A DNA stretch of 64,000 nt, taken from assembly GCF_964340395.1 (NCBI RefSeq), contig NC_135563.1, forward strand, positions 434,001 to 498,000, written 5' to 3'. Under the pieces are notes generated by a model, which did no database searches, had not been told where the DNA came from, and was given only the letters and a program-made list of their open reading frames with translations. Shown piece by piece: positions 22,800 to 34,680 of this stretch. Each line of letters opens with the position of its first letter. The first letter of the stretch is position 1. The stretch is from Glandiceps talaboti (taxonomy: Eukaryota; Hemichordata; Enteropneusta; Spengelidae). The position numbers were made by a program, and so were the translations under genes.

Positions 22800-23660
22800 A
22801 ATATTACCTCAAAGGTTATGAATAACCTAAACATTGCCTTAGTATCTCAAGCAAAAAACTCCATATCTGCCAGGGGGAAAACCCCAAGGACTTCCTCACC
22901 CCCAGAGGTCACTCATGCATTCAACCAACAATCAGATGCACCAACAACCTTTTTACTGTCATAATGGTATTAAACTTTTCTTAAATATTTTCACCCTATT
23001 CTAATTTGATATGATATTGTCTTTTCAAGATGTGAAATGTTTGCCAAGATAGTCTAAAATTGCCTTAATCTCCAAATCTCCCCTACCAATGATACTACCA
23101 TTAGATGTGCTGACCTTTACTACATGTATATAATGATGCCATTTAACTTTTTAAGAACATATTTCAACCCTTAGTGTAAGTTATAAAGAATAGTTTCTGA
23201 TACTTGCTGTCTTGTAAAACATGGATTAAGTTATTGCTTGAAGGGTCTAAATAGCGTAAATATTGGCTATAAGAGTACAAATCCTTCAGGGCTTCTGGAG
23301 GGAGACCCCTCAGACCCCCCGCATGAGGTGGACATATCCCAGTCTCATGCTCTTCCCCTCTTACTGTCAAGATGCTATCAAAGTATATTTCAAAAGTATT
23401 TCAACCCTATGTAGTTGTTTTTTACATGTTGGTGTTGTCTTGTAAGGCTTGGAAATTATTGTCTGAAAGGGTCTGAATAGTCTCAAAATTGACTTTTCAG
23501 GGAAAAAACCTCCAGGGCTTCTAGGGGGAGACCCCCTAGGACCCCCCCCCCCCCATGAGGTATACACATCCCAGTCTCAAGATCTCCCCCCTACCTCTTA
23601 CTGTCAAGATCCTATCAAACTATATTTCAAAAATATTTCAACCTTATGTAGTTGCTTTTT
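22800..23660 (+). repeat. Diverged ~237-bp tandem repeats
   Basis: CAACCCTATGTAGTTG (about 23401) and CAACCTTATGTAGTTG (about 23640) are 237 bp apart. Each unit has a CCAGGGCTTCT... GACCCCCTAGGACCCCCC ...CATGAGGT block and TCTTACTGTCAAGAT. Two older, poorer units precede. The family A element at 23661 starts exactly in the T tract of the last unit. Confidence 0.65.
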
Positions 23661-24641
23661 AGTCCCCGCCGGACGAAGTCCGGGACGGGGACTTATGGAT
23701 TGGGTTCCGTCCGTCCGTCCGTCCGTCCGTCCGCAGCCGTTTCTTGGAGATGCCTGGACCGATTTTTTTCAAACTAGGTACAGGGGCAACATACAATGGC
23801 ATACATATGCACGTCAATTTGTTTCTTGATACGATCCAATATGGCCGCCTGGCAGCCATTTTGTTTGCAAATTTTCCCTGTCTAAAGCCATAACTCAGAC
23901 ATGCTTGAACAGATCTCATTCAAAGTTGGTGTTAGGACAGTGTTCTATGGCATATATGTGCATATTCATTGTTGTTGTGATACGATCCAATATGGCCGCC
24001 TGGCAGCCATTTTGTTTGTGAATTTTCATGTCCAAAGCCATAACTCAGACATGCTTGAACAGATCTCATTCAAAGTTGGTATTAGGACAGTGTTCTATGA
24101 CATACATGTGCATATTCATTTTCATTGTGATACGATCCAATATGGCTGCCTGGCAGCCATTTTGTTTGCGAATTGGTATTAGGACAGTGTTCTATGACAT
24201 ACATGTGCATATTCATTTTCATTGTGATACGATCCAATATGGCTGCCTGGCAGCCATTTTGTTTGCGAATTTTCCATGTCCAAAGCCATAACTCAGACAT
24301 GCTTGAACAGATCTCATTCAAAGTTGGTATTAGGACAGTGTTCTATGACATACATGTGCATATTCATTGTTGTTGTGATACGATCCAATATGGCTGCCTG
24401 GCAGCCATTTTGTTTGTGAATTTTCCATGTTCAAAGCCATAACTCAGACTCCATTTTCATTGTGATATGATCCCCCATACCCAACCAATCCTTTATTGTT
24501 GGAGGCATATTTCATGTCCAACAAGCACCCACAACATATCTAAGTCTGTTTGTTTTAGGTTCACAAATGTTGTTGCGTGATCAGAGTAGTGATAATTCCT
24601 TAAAACCCAATTATAGCGGGGACTATGTCATTCTCAATGAC
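23661..24641 (+). mobile_element. Family A element, complete, nested
   Basis: Hairpin 1 at 23661-23694 is nearly perfect: AGTCCCCG-CCGGAC-GAA-GTCCGG-GA-CGGGGACT. A (CCGT)n tract and about four body units follow; one unit is only ~100 bp. The inverted repeat AGCGGGGACT is at 24615-24624 and hairpin 2, GTCATT-CTC-AATGAC, at 24627-24641. An empty-site relative of the left flank is the previous 237-bp unit (23415-23425), showing insertion in a run of T. Confidence 0.75.
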
Positions 24642-24841
24642 TTGAGAATTTGTGCAATTTTTGTAGATTTTTGATTATAAATTGTTGACTATGGTATAAA
24701 AGTACAACACGTTACCAACTTTCTGTGTAAAATGTGTTTTATAGTGAGACATCATATGAAAACACTAACCACTTTATTACATTAATTATAAAAAAAACAG
24801 CGGAGCTATTCTGACCGATAGGTCGCTTGTTGACTTCACTA

Positions 24842-26169
24842 TTAGTATTCATGTAGTTTTTGTATGAAATCAATTTCCATTAAACACTCAGCCCCACCCC
24901 CACCCCACCCCTTAAAAGTAGTGGCAGCATTAACAACATTAGAAGACAGGACCACCAATTTATTTTGCAGGACTACTACATTAACTAGTTTACTAGTCCT
25001 GTGGGATAGTGAGTTTTTTACTCCAGTGTTGATCCCTGATTTCTCATGACAATCAAAGTTTATTTTATATTTGAAAGACTCTTGTACTGAGCTTAGGATA
25101 CTCTTGTCGGTACATCTACATGGTTATTAATACGCTTAGAAATAGATTTGCTCATCCCTTATCAAATTTAACTGTGAAACAAAATTTATGTATCCCATTG
25201 TAATATTATGTCATTCATTCATATGATAAAGAGTTGCAGAATAACTGGATTCTTACCAGGATTCAGGAATAGAAAAAACAAACAAATACATTTTCAAATA
25301 AAAAACAGAAGTGTATACAGTGCAGAGATTGGTTAGTGGTATTGCTCAAAGAAATCTTTTGGCAGCTTCATCCTCTTTCTATGTAAGGTGTTCTTGTGTA
25401 CAAACAAATACCCTCTTGGGAGAAAAAGGATTCAAAGATGTGATGAATCAGTGGTTGATCTAATGTAGGAAGGAACATTACAATGTAAATTCACATTTTA
25501 GCATCTACAATAAAAATACACACAGTAAACTGGCAAAATTTAGTTTAGCATGATAGAGTTTGATGGAGTAAGTAAATTAATAATTAAAATAATTTTGTGT
25601 CTTTTTAAATTTTGGGGGGTAAATATTCACAATTGTAGGGCCCATTAAATTCGTAAATGACCCATTGAAATTCAAAATGGCCCATTTATTTTTGGCCCAT
25701 TTTCACATTGGTATGTTGTGACTTCCAGATCGCTGCAAATGGCAGTATATTTTGGTCAAATGACAACATCATCGGGTACGCAAATGAGTAAACATGTGTA
25801 ACCAATTCCTCGTCCAATCTCAACAAACACGAGTACTTGGATTGCATAAAGTAATTTCTCCGGGCCTGAGGTACTATTGTTGGTGTCACTTTGGATACAA
25901 GTTCTCTGTCTGGGGAATACAGTAAGAATGAAACACTCGCCACGCAAATATTTTGGAGTTTCCACACTTGTATATATTATTATTACAATCAAAATAAATA
26001 TACTTAATATATACATCAATATCGACAGTGAATATATTACAAGTGGGATAATTAATAATGAAATAAATTAACTATCCAATATACAATCTATGCAATATAA
26101 TCTTACAGGTTGAATAAATTAATTGCAATAGTACAATAAATAAATTAATTGTTGAATGAATTAACTGCA
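24842..26169. other. Unassigned intronic stretch
   Basis: No gene recognised. GGCCCATT-type words recur at 25640-25700. Open frames up to 93 codons at 25686-26071 overlap on both strands and have no family resemblance. Confidence 0.45.
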
Positions 26170-26640
26170 ATGCGGCGACAATATTACAATGAATTAATAC
26201 TTAAATAATGTAATCTCTATATATCTTAAACTTAATTAACAATAGAGTTAAGCAGTATCAAACACACAGTATTGCAATTCAATCAATCAGTGATCTGTAA
26301 TATACAAGTAGACTGGAATAAATTAATTACAATATGGCAGTAATATTATAATGAACTGTTACTTGAATAAATTAATCACGATATGTCTTAAACTTAAGTA
26401 ACAATAGAGTTGATCAGTATCAAACACACAGTATTGCAATTCAATCAATCAATGATCTGTAATATACAAGTAGACTGGAATAAGTTAATTACAATATGGC
26501 AGTAATATTATAATGAACTGTTACTTGAATAAATTAATCATGATCTGTCTTAAACTTAAATAACAATAGAGTTGATCAGTATCAAACACACAGTATTGCA
26601 ATTCAATCAATCAGCGATCTGTAATTAATATACCAGTAGA
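26170..26640 (+). repeat. 162-bp tandem repeat, about 3 copies, AT-rich
   Basis: CAGTATCAAACACACAGTAT recurs at 26253, 26415 and 26577. Each unit also holds TCAATCAATCAGTGATCTGT, AATATGGCAGTAATATTATA and TGAATAAATTAAT. The unit length and AT content resemble centromere-type satellites, but the array is very short. Confidence 0.85.
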
Positions 26641-27200
26641 CAATTGATTTCCCAAGATTAAATAGATGAGATACTATACAATGAATTCAGAGTTTAGTTC
26701 ATCAATATTCCACTATGAAGTTTGCCAATCAATTCAATTAGTCTGAAGTGATTGATTCGTCAATTAATTTCACAATGTACACAACTGGATTTAAATGTTA
26801 GAAAAACTAAATAAGCACCCAATAATAAGAAGTTAACTCGCTTAGAAAATTACCTTAATTAATTGAGAATCAAGTTAACTACATGTAAACTTATTCAATA
26901 ATCTCAAAGAATTTAGGAACAAAATATACTCTTAATTACTATAGCTCCAATCAGAATCAGCTGTTCCCCAAAGAAATCAAAATACAAACTACTAAATAAA
27001 TAAACTCTTAATAATTACGTACTAATAATTCATAGAATAACTTTGGAAAGAATAGTACATCAACTACTTATATACATCCGGAATAACGGAAACACAATAC
27101 AGGTATGTAAACATGAGACATGGTTCTAACAAAATACCCTAAAACAACAAGGATACCAGTTTCGTAGTGTCTTCGTTCATACCATTTCACGTCACTTGTA
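26641..27200. other. Very AT-rich unassigned stretch
   Basis: Dominated by ATTAATT-like words; no gene or element ends seen. Confidence 0.5.
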
Positions 27201-27610
27201 CTGCACAATTGCTAGTCCGTTACTGCCGCTAAATGTCCGGAAGTTGTCAGGTTCAACGGTTAGACAATAGTTCTGACATTCATGCTCTGGCCTTTCATAT
27301 GACTTGCACACGCGTAACAGTGGAGCTGTACTGGGCTGAGCTTCATATAATACTGGATACACAGCTATTTCAACTCCAACAATAGTTACTGGTAAGTTCA
27401 CGACATGGACACCAATAATTAAATGACTTCACCAAAACAGTATACCTCCGGACGTTGTCAGGTTCAACAGTTAGACAAGTTCCGCCCACTTTCTGGCCTC
27501 CAACACAAATAACACACAACAGTTGAGCGAGACTGAACTCTTCTAATAGTACTGGATACACAGCACACAATCTTCTCAGTCACGGGACAGTGGACAGTTC
27601 ATGATACAGA
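27201..27610 (+). repeat. Two diverged ~240-bp units
   Basis: The words CCGGAAGTTGTCAGGTTCAACGGTTAGACAA (27236 on) and CCGGACGTTGTCAGGTTCAACAGTTAGACAA (27447 on), then TCTGGCC, and TAATACTGGATACACAGC or TAGTACTGGATACACAGC, occur twice in the same order. Sequence class unknown; non-coding as far as can be seen. Confidence 0.65.
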
Positions 27611-28070
27611 CACCACTAATGACTTCACCAATACAGACGTACCTCCACATTCGGGTTATTCCACCATAGCATAGTAGTATGCCACGTTGGCAGCCATCTT
27701 GACCTCTCGACCATGTGAGCTACTTTGCCAAGTTACAGTAGAACTCAACAGCAACACCACTAGCCCGTACGTAGACGACAGTTTAGCTATCACTGTATCA
27801 ATGAGCCATTACCAACATCCCTCTGGTAAGTTGTACCTCACTAGACAACTCCTCGGTCAGTCAGTCTTCTATTTGTATCTAGTTCACCACTTTTGAACAT
27901 ACCGCCATGGTCGAAGGTTGTCCGCTGTCTGCCACTCACTACACGCTACATGTACACGCCCAGTTCAGAGTTCAGCCTCGACTTCCAGTTCCACAGCGCC
28001 ACCAGTGGCCAAAATGAAAGTATTAGTGCATCTAACTTTCATCTCGTTACACATGTAAACAAAAATGTAT
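27611..28070. other. Unassigned stretch, less AT-rich
   Basis: Contains CAGCCATCTTGACCTCTCG and overlapping short open frames without recognisable homology. Possibly part of the same unclassified element as 27201-27610. Confidence 0.4.
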
Positions 28071-28412
28071 GCAAATATCCCTAGCAACCATGACCACACC
28101 CATAGCAACAGCCAAACGGTTGTGTATTTCACAAAGATAGCAACAAGGATTAATAGACAGTTGAATAAACTATCAAAAAATGCAACAGCCAAATGATCAC
28201 ATATATTGCGAAGATAACGGGAATCAACAAGACCACGCCCATAGCTACAGCCAAATGATCACGTATATCGCAAAGATAGCAACATGGTTGGATAGGCAAC
28301 TGCATAGTCATTCAGCAAATGAACACCTATTGTTAGCATTGACTGGCATATGGATAAACATTTTTTTAAAACTGTACAGTTGTGCTACAACACCATTGGC
28401 GGTATTTTTAGT
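28071..28412 (+). mobile_element. Family C right part
   Basis: Blocks CCTAGCAACCATGACCACACCCATAGCAACAGCC (key words AGCAACCATGACC, CCATAGCAACAGCC) lead to the inverted repeat CAGTTGTGCT (28377-28386) and the end ACAACACCATTGGCGGTATTTTTAG (quoted in part: ACCATTGGCGGT). Confidence 0.65.
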
Positions 28413-29051
28413 TTGAATGTAGGTAATTTGCATAAGTAATGATTTTTCAGTAATTGGGCTATATCTCAAGAATGCAAACTTTGATTTAACTTGGTACATA
28501 TATCCATAATAAATCACATGCGTTTGATGTATTATTTTATGTAGTTTTTCATTGTGATGTGTAATTTGCATAAACAAAACCTTTTTGATAATTAGATTAT
28601 ATCTTTAGAATACAACCTTTAAATTTCCACGCAATTTAGTATATGCATTGATGGTAAAGAAGTATGTATTGTTATATCCTTTAAAGCTTGTTGATGTAGC
28701 TTTTAATCGTAATGGTCAATTTGCATAATTAAACAAATTTTGATATTTAGGCAATATGTCAGCTATACAAGCTCCAAAGTTCATGTAGTTTCATTCAATT
28801 AATTTTCCAATTAAGTGGTACATCATGTATACTACCTTTAGCTCAGAATTTTGGTTTCCAACAATGTGTGTAAGCCCCAAACATTATGGTTTTTGCCTTT
28901 ACAGGAGGCATTCAGTGTACATTGTAAATCTGGTTTACTCTGTGATATTGTTAGCTAGGGGTTTTCACTCAAAGCTTTCCAATTCATTGTACTATGCTCA
29001 TGTTGAACACATTTTGCTTATTTGAAATACATTTTGCATCCTTCTTTTCAG
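28413..29051 (+). repeat. Family E repeat units, then unassigned intron
   Basis: Three diverged ~140-bp family E units (TAATTTGCATAA... TTTTCAGTAATT / TTTTTGATAATT) end near 28810. The rest is plain AT-rich intron up to the acceptor ttttcag of the next exon. Confidence 0.5.
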
Positions 29052-29231
29052 AGAGGAACTAAAATTCCAATAAGACGACAGGATTCTCACAGTACCCGGA
29101 AATCACCAACTCCAGAAACTTATGGTAGACTAAGTAACAACTCTTCATTTGATAACAGTGAATCAGAACAGCTCAAAAAACAACTTAATGATCACTTCAA
29201 GACCATCACTGAACTCAAACAGCAAATTGTA
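29052..29231 (+). CDS. jakmip: JAKMIP exon (Ser-rich linker and coiled coil, 60 codons)
   Basis: Acceptor cttcttttcag before 29052, donor gtaagt after 29231, phase 0. The first half is a basic, Ser/Thr/Pro-rich linker (RRQDSHSTRKSPTPETYGRL), plausible for phosphorylation. The second half returns to coiled coil (SEQLKKQLNDHFKTITELKQ). In vertebrate JAKMIPs the equivalent is the linker with a TSLNDL-like motif followed by EFLRLQVxEQQHxIDxL. Weakly conserved linker, so the match is structural and positional. Open frame runs past the donor, but the GTAAGT site and continuation in the next exon fix the end. Confidence 0.83.
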
Positions 29232-29401
29232 GTAAGTACCAGTAGTCCCAACAAAACTGATCATATTTGCATATTCATGTTTGTTTCCAAATTTGTGTAA
29301 TATAAACTAATTATTTTCCTGTTAGTCATCATACCATCAAGATTAATTATGTAACATTGTATGCCAAAGTTGACATTGGTAGTGGCTGTTGTGACATTTT
29401 T

Positions 29402-29926
29402 AGACCCCCATCATCAACCACCCAAAAAAACGGAGCACATCACAATGAGTTATTTGTGTTCATCTGTCCCAACACATCCACCATCTGACTCTCTGACTGC
29501 AATGTCCAATTTCTTTCAAACCTGACACAAAGGTGATTATATACATTTGTACTATAGGGGACATATGCACCTCACTTTTGTGTTTAGTCTACTTTGGCTT
29601 CTGTCCATCCATCCGTCCATGCACCTGTGCGTGTGTTCACCCTCATATCTCTGACATGCATCAACATCTCAACCAAACTTGACACATAGGTAACATATTA
29701 TGTGAGAGATATGCATGCCACTTTGTTTTACAACTGAATCATATATCATTACATGGCTGAATGATGGCCATATTTGTAGTTTAATTTTACATTTCGATAT
29801 GGTATGGTTTGGTTTGACAACTGACTCTGAAAGTCAAGGTGAAAGGTGAAAGGTAAAGCTAAACCTTTTGAAAAAAAGCTTGCTCCTGATATTATGGGGG
29901 TAGACACTAGAACAGAGTCTCTATAC
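29402..29926 (+). repeat. Family D-related repeat, partly inverted
   Basis: Left part resembles family D (CATCTGTCC, CAATTTCTTTCAAACCTGACACAAAGG); the right part (29800-29926) reads as the reverse complement of the family D segment at 5256-5350, including ATGGGGGTAGACACT and AGTCTCTATA. Confidence 0.5.
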
Positions 29927-29997
29927 AGGGCTCAAAATAATGGCCTTCTACTAGCCCTGCAGAAGTGATTTTACTCCTTGGGCAAGCACTTTTAAAA

Positions 29998-30138
29998 ATA
30001 ATGCCAATGGCGTTATAGCACAACTGTATTTGGTTGTTGCTATGGGCATGGTCTTGTTGCTAGGCATATTTGCTTACATTTTTAGCACAACTGACTAACT
30101 TAGGGTCAGTAGTGCTAAAGGCATGGCAAAGTGTCTGT

Positions 30139-30179
<41 letters not shown>

Positions 30180-30465
30180 CAACTTTAATTCAAAAACCAC
30201 TGGGCCAATTGCCATGATATTTGATGGGTGTGTTACCTTGGGTGTCTAGTTGGGAAATTGTTCAAATCAAAATGATCTTACCACTGGTGTGTGATTTTGG
30301 GGAAAAAAACTTAAACTCAAAAACTACTGAGCAGATCGGTCTGAAATTTGGTGGGAACATTTTTAAAGGTGTTTAGATTAAGAATTGTACATGACATGAT
30401 TATCCCATCAGTGATATGCAAATTAGCTATAAAAATGTGTCTATTTAAAAATAATATGCTACGAC
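29998..30465 (+). mobile_element. Family C pieces, inverted end next to forward start
   Basis: 29998-30026 is a family C end in reverse: hairpin ATAA-T-GCC-AAT-GGC-G-TTAT then AGCACAACTG. A forward family C start follows, with hairpin 1 at 30084-30116 (AGCAC-A-ACTGAC-loop-GTCAGT-A-GTGCT), (GT)n and body up to about 30465, where it is truncated. Confidence 0.65.
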
Positions 30466-30715
30466 CCAACCCTAGAGAGAAATGGCATGCGCCATGGCAC
30501 GTCCTGCCAAATCTTATCTGTTACTATCTGTAAACATAGGAAGTCATTCTGATTGGGTCTAAGATTTCACTACCTGAAGTGGCACTGACATCATTTCAGC
30601 CATCATTCACCCTTGACTCATCGCCCCATTGACTCCTCCGCTAAGGGCTTCAATAAACGAAGGATGTGATTCAAAATACTCATCCTTCCAGTAAATTGAG
30701 GTATCATACAATATT

Positions 30716-32229
30716 CAGGGTTCGCACGGTCCTGGAAAACCCTGGAAAACCCTGGAATTTTAAACCCTCCCTGGAAAGCCCTGGAAAATGCGCCCTATCC
30801 CTGGAAAACCCTGGAAAATGATCATGATCAATCGATCGCTTAATATTGACGATCGTCATGTCTGTGCTCGAGCCACTCATTCATATGATTCTGACTCTCG
30901 TAAATGAGAAATGGCGAAAATATTTTCAAAGTCTTTCGCCACGGTGGTGAATCAAAATTCACACCGATTGAACCCAGACAGTCAAGCGATCGTTCCACGA
31001 GACACTTTGCCCCACAGACCGTGTCTATGATTAGTTGAATGGGCGCCGCAGTGTTTGTTTCGATCTTGCGTATATTGCTACTGCATACACACAGGCATTT
31101 GTTTCCGGAGTTATGTAGAAGACTTTTGCAGGTTCACACCTGCACGATCACAGAAACAAGTGTAATTTTACCCCTTTCGTATATAGTTGGGTATGTACGT
31201 CAATATTAACGATATTATCGACATTTTATTGTATTCTGATATAAATATTCTGAGACATAACTCGGGAAACAAATGCCTGTGTCGATACATCTCCCAGTCG
31301 TCATTTCAGGGACATGATATTGTAACAGTCCCGGCCGAGGGTAACAGTAGGTCTGTTAACAAGATTATCGTAACATTGTAGCGAGTATCAAAGTATCATC
31401 AACCTCGATTAGAAATTGTTACAAGTTTGGCGCACGAGTCGACATAACAAGCTCAGGCATGGCAATACTACATTACCAGGGCTAGGGCCTAGGGAAGTGC
31501 AGTTGAATTTCCGGGTTGTGGAAGTACGGTTGTGACTTTTATGTCGTCGATAAAAGGGTATTTGTGTTACATGTTCTAAAAGAATAAACTACTGTTTTAT
31601 GTTGTCGGTACAGTAACATTTGTCAATAGTCGAGTTGAGTTGAGAAATCGCGATGTTCCGCAACTCGTGCCATCCGTACATAAACATCGAGACGCAAGCG
31701 ATGAATGTATTCAGTTATTCATAGCTCGAAATTTCGTTACGTAAATGGCGTTTTTATTCAAAGTTTTGACGAAAAAAAAGGTTTTAGGTGACTTATAAAT
31801 CTAGTAACATCAAACCATACAATAACGAGGACAAACTTTAGTTTTTAATTTATTTTTCTGGATATGTCTGAATTAGACTGACGAATGCTGAGACTCAATC
31901 TTACACGATCAATGCACCAGCTTGACGAAACGGCTACGTAGGGGGTAGGACAGAGGTTTCTCCGTTAATCTTAGCGTGCAAACGTGGTTTTGAAACCAAC
32001 ATTTTGCATAGTGTCGATTGTCTTTAAAATGTTTTGTGACATATTGTGGGAACTGTTGTTAATTTTTCTCGTCCACATCAGCCAATTATATGTCATTCAA
32101 TCAAAAAATATACTTTAGTGTCAACGCCCCTGGAAAATGGCCAAAATCGATATGAATACCCCTGGAAAACTGACGAAAAACCCCTGGAAAGTCCTGGAAT
32201 TTTGTTTTGCTTTAAGTGTACGAACCCTG
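30716..32229 (+). mobile_element. 1.5-kb DNA transposon-like element with CAGGGTTCG ends
   Basis: The ends CAGGGTTCGCAC (30716) and GTACGAACCCTG (to 32229) are inverted with one mismatch. AATATT flanks both sides (30710-30715 and 32230-32235) as a possible 6-bp duplication. About eight CCCTGGAAA words crowd the left 120 bp and four the right 120 bp; they point the same way at both ends instead of being inverted. The interior is richer in CpG than the surroundings and has no transposase-like frame (longest 64 codons), so it is non-autonomous or decayed. hAT-like or P-like; not resolved. Confidence 0.65.
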
Positions 32230-32694
32230 AATATTGAATGACTAGTTGTAAAATACTATTACATTTGCGATTAGTGGTGGGAGAATGATTTTATTCCATA
32301 TATTTTCCTAAATTTTGTATCATTTTGATCGCAACTGTGTGACATGGAAAAGATAATGAAATAGTCATGAAATCAATAGAGTGTTGCGTTTGAGTAGACA
32401 CTATGGTGTTTGTAACATCACATATAAGCTACATGTATTTTGTTTATTTTACCAAACCACTGTTATTTACTACAAAGTAAGCAATATCTAAAGTAAGTAA
32501 TATCTAAACACATGTAGCTTTAGTGCTGATGCTTCATCGTTAGCTTGTCAGCAAGCCTTTCCATGTATACGTTGGGTTGGCATCCACAGGATTTTCGTGG
32601 TAGTCAAGGGTGACTACCAGTTTTCAGACTTGGTAGTCATTTTGGAAAAACTGGTAGTCAATTGACACGAGACTATCGCTAAAATTGAGCCCTG

Positions 32695-34059
32695 ATTTGT
32701 TATTGCACAACAAATTGGCTACATTTTAGCATAAATTTTACAATGTTCGCATTTCATTAGTCACTGGATTTCTGTCCCACATTTACTGTAGCTGTGACCT
32801 GAGTGCGACAGCAAGACACCAGGTGAGCAAACTCAACTGACTGAATTTATTCAAGTTAGCAAACATTTTACTATCTTTGCAAAAGGTATTTTCAATAGGA
32901 AATTGTATTTATCTGTCCTTATACTTCAGTCATGTGTACACATTGTTTGTTTTGTTTTTTCGGTGATTCATTCAAATTAATTACTGTCGATTGTGATACG
33001 TTGGATATCATGTCATTTACAGGAGACAAATAGCAGTGTGTAGTATTATCCATGGACTGTATGTGTTTAGTTAGTGAGCCTTTGTAGATTTTGGCATTAT
33101 AATACCATCAGTGCTATGTCAGATGAGATAAAACCGAGGAAATTGTCCCCACAAGTATGTACAAGTAATTGATGGAGAACAAGCCCGTAGTCTAGGCGAC
33201 ATCACTAGAATTTAGAAATTATTGACGTGGACGAGTTCGTTATATATTATCACAACTAATGTCTATCGGGTTCAAAATCCTTGTAGTAAATGAATGGCAA
33301 AACACTCTTGTGCATGGTGAAAATCCATAGATTTATTATTCATCAATCAGACTGACCATTCATTTTTTTTTTTCATTTTTAACCAGTATATTATACAACA
33401 TGTTACATTACCTGGGTTCCCCATTGGATACATGTGATAGAAAACTTGACCGTGTGTTAATTTTTGATAAAAGAAATGCACCTTTTTTTGTGTCACCAAT
33501 ACAGCCAAGTTTTATGTATAGGTCATCTTATGCAAATTTCAATGTTTCTCCAAAGATGCAGCTTTAATTTCAGTTATCATCAAATGTAATGGACAACTTC
33601 CAATATCGGCACCTGAACTCCAATGAGTGAACTTGAAACCCACGGAAATCAAAGATCATTTACATGTAAACACATGCAGTCTCATGTTGTTGACCGACTC
33701 AATAAAATATCAATGAAATGAACAAAATGCTACATTTTAATTCCTAATTATTGAATTCTAGTCAAAGCAAAAATGATTAATATTTTTGTACCCATCAAAG
33801 TTACAACTTATACACTGATCGGGTGTGTATGGAGAAGGGCTTCCCAAGAAAACAACACAATACAATATGATACTAACAACACTGTGGGCAAGTCCACTGT
33901 TCGTGGATGGGTGAGGGCCATGTTGAAGCTACATCAGTATCGAATGCTACGTTTCCCTTTAGAATGTTTCCCTTTGTTTATAGTTCACACGTGCCGTGTG
34001 TCGTCACAGTACAAATCTTAGTGAAAGTAGACCATTAATTCGTTCTAGCAGAAAGTTTT
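32695..34059. other. Unassigned intronic stretch
   Basis: No exon, element end or repeat recognised. An 82-codon open frame at 33773-34021 has no family resemblance. Confidence 0.45.
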
Positions 34060-34680
34060 GTTGGATCCGGCTGGCTGTGCGTCCAGAGCCATTTCTCAGA
34101 AATGACAGGACCGATATCTTTCACACTTGGTACAAAGACAACACACTATAGCATACATATGCATGTCAGTTTATTTTATGGTACGATCCAATATGGCCAC
34201 CAGATGGCCATTTTGTTATGATTTTTTCATGTCCAAAGCCATTAGCAAACATTTGACATCTTCCTTATACCAACTTTGAATGAGATCTATTCAGGCATGT
34301 CTGCATAACAGCTTTGAACATTTTGTTTAATATGATTTTTCCGTGTTAGGGACCATTACACAGACATGCATGAACAATTTCCATTAAAACTTTATTTAAA
34401 GACAATGTACTCTGATGTATATATGTATGTCAACTTTTGTCAAACACTGAGGACTGCTAGGCAGCCATTCTGTTATGATTTTTTCATGTCTGGAGCCATT
34501 TGGCAGACATGTCTGAGCAGATCAATTTCAGTCAATCTTGGTATAAGGGTAGTATACTATTAGGTACATATGTATGTCAATTTATGATTACACCCATCAC
34601 AGACAAGAAGTGTTACAATCCAAACAGGGTCAACAGTTCCCAAACAGCAGGGGGGAGTATGTCATCTACGATGGCTTATT
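34060..34680 (+). mobile_element. Diverged family A relative
   Basis: Follows family A in order (GAGCCATTTCTCAGAAATG, GGACCGATATCTTTCACACTTGGTACA, GATCCAATATGGCCACC), but is much older. Hairpin 2 is still formable, GTCAT-CTACG-ATGGC at 34661-34675, after GCAGGGGGGAGTAT in place of AGCGGGGACTAT. Confidence 0.6.

Larger units (their letters stand above)
20591..24841 (+). mobile_element. Family B composite element with nested family A copy
   Basis: Family B hairpin 1 occurs twice at the left (20692-20725 and 20792-20825; the second is AGCT-C-CGCT-G-TCAGC-GAAA-GCTGA-A-AGCG-T-AGCT). The right end has the inverted repeat CAGCGGAGCT (24798-24807) and hairpin 2, GACC-GATA-GGTC (24813-24824). The body includes the GAGCATTATGACCGACGCCATATTGG block (21203 on) and the block beginning CAGATAACATGTAACTTGTG (21803 on). 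Outside these ends, TAGTGAAGTTAA (20591-20602) and TTGACTTCACTA (24830-24841) form an 11/12 inverted repeat. A family A element lies inside at 23661-24641. No long ORF. Confidence 0.6.
29936..32694 (+). mobile_element. Possible hAT-like element ends with nested insertions
   Basis: CAGGGCTCAA at 29936-29945 and its reverse complement TTGAGCCCTG at 32685-32694 face each other. CAGGG/CCCTG ends are common in hAT elements. No matching 8-bp target duplication was found, and the interval holds a family C fragment (29998-30465) and another CAGGG element (30716-32229), so pairing of the two ends is uncertain. Confidence 0.35.

Noticed and set aside
29404-29901. ACCCCCAT ... ATGGGGGT followed by an imperfect hairpin, as a fourth member of the hairpin-ended group
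   Set aside because: The right part is an inverted internal piece of family D, and no hairpin 1 forms at the left, so the similarity to families A-C is probably coincidental.
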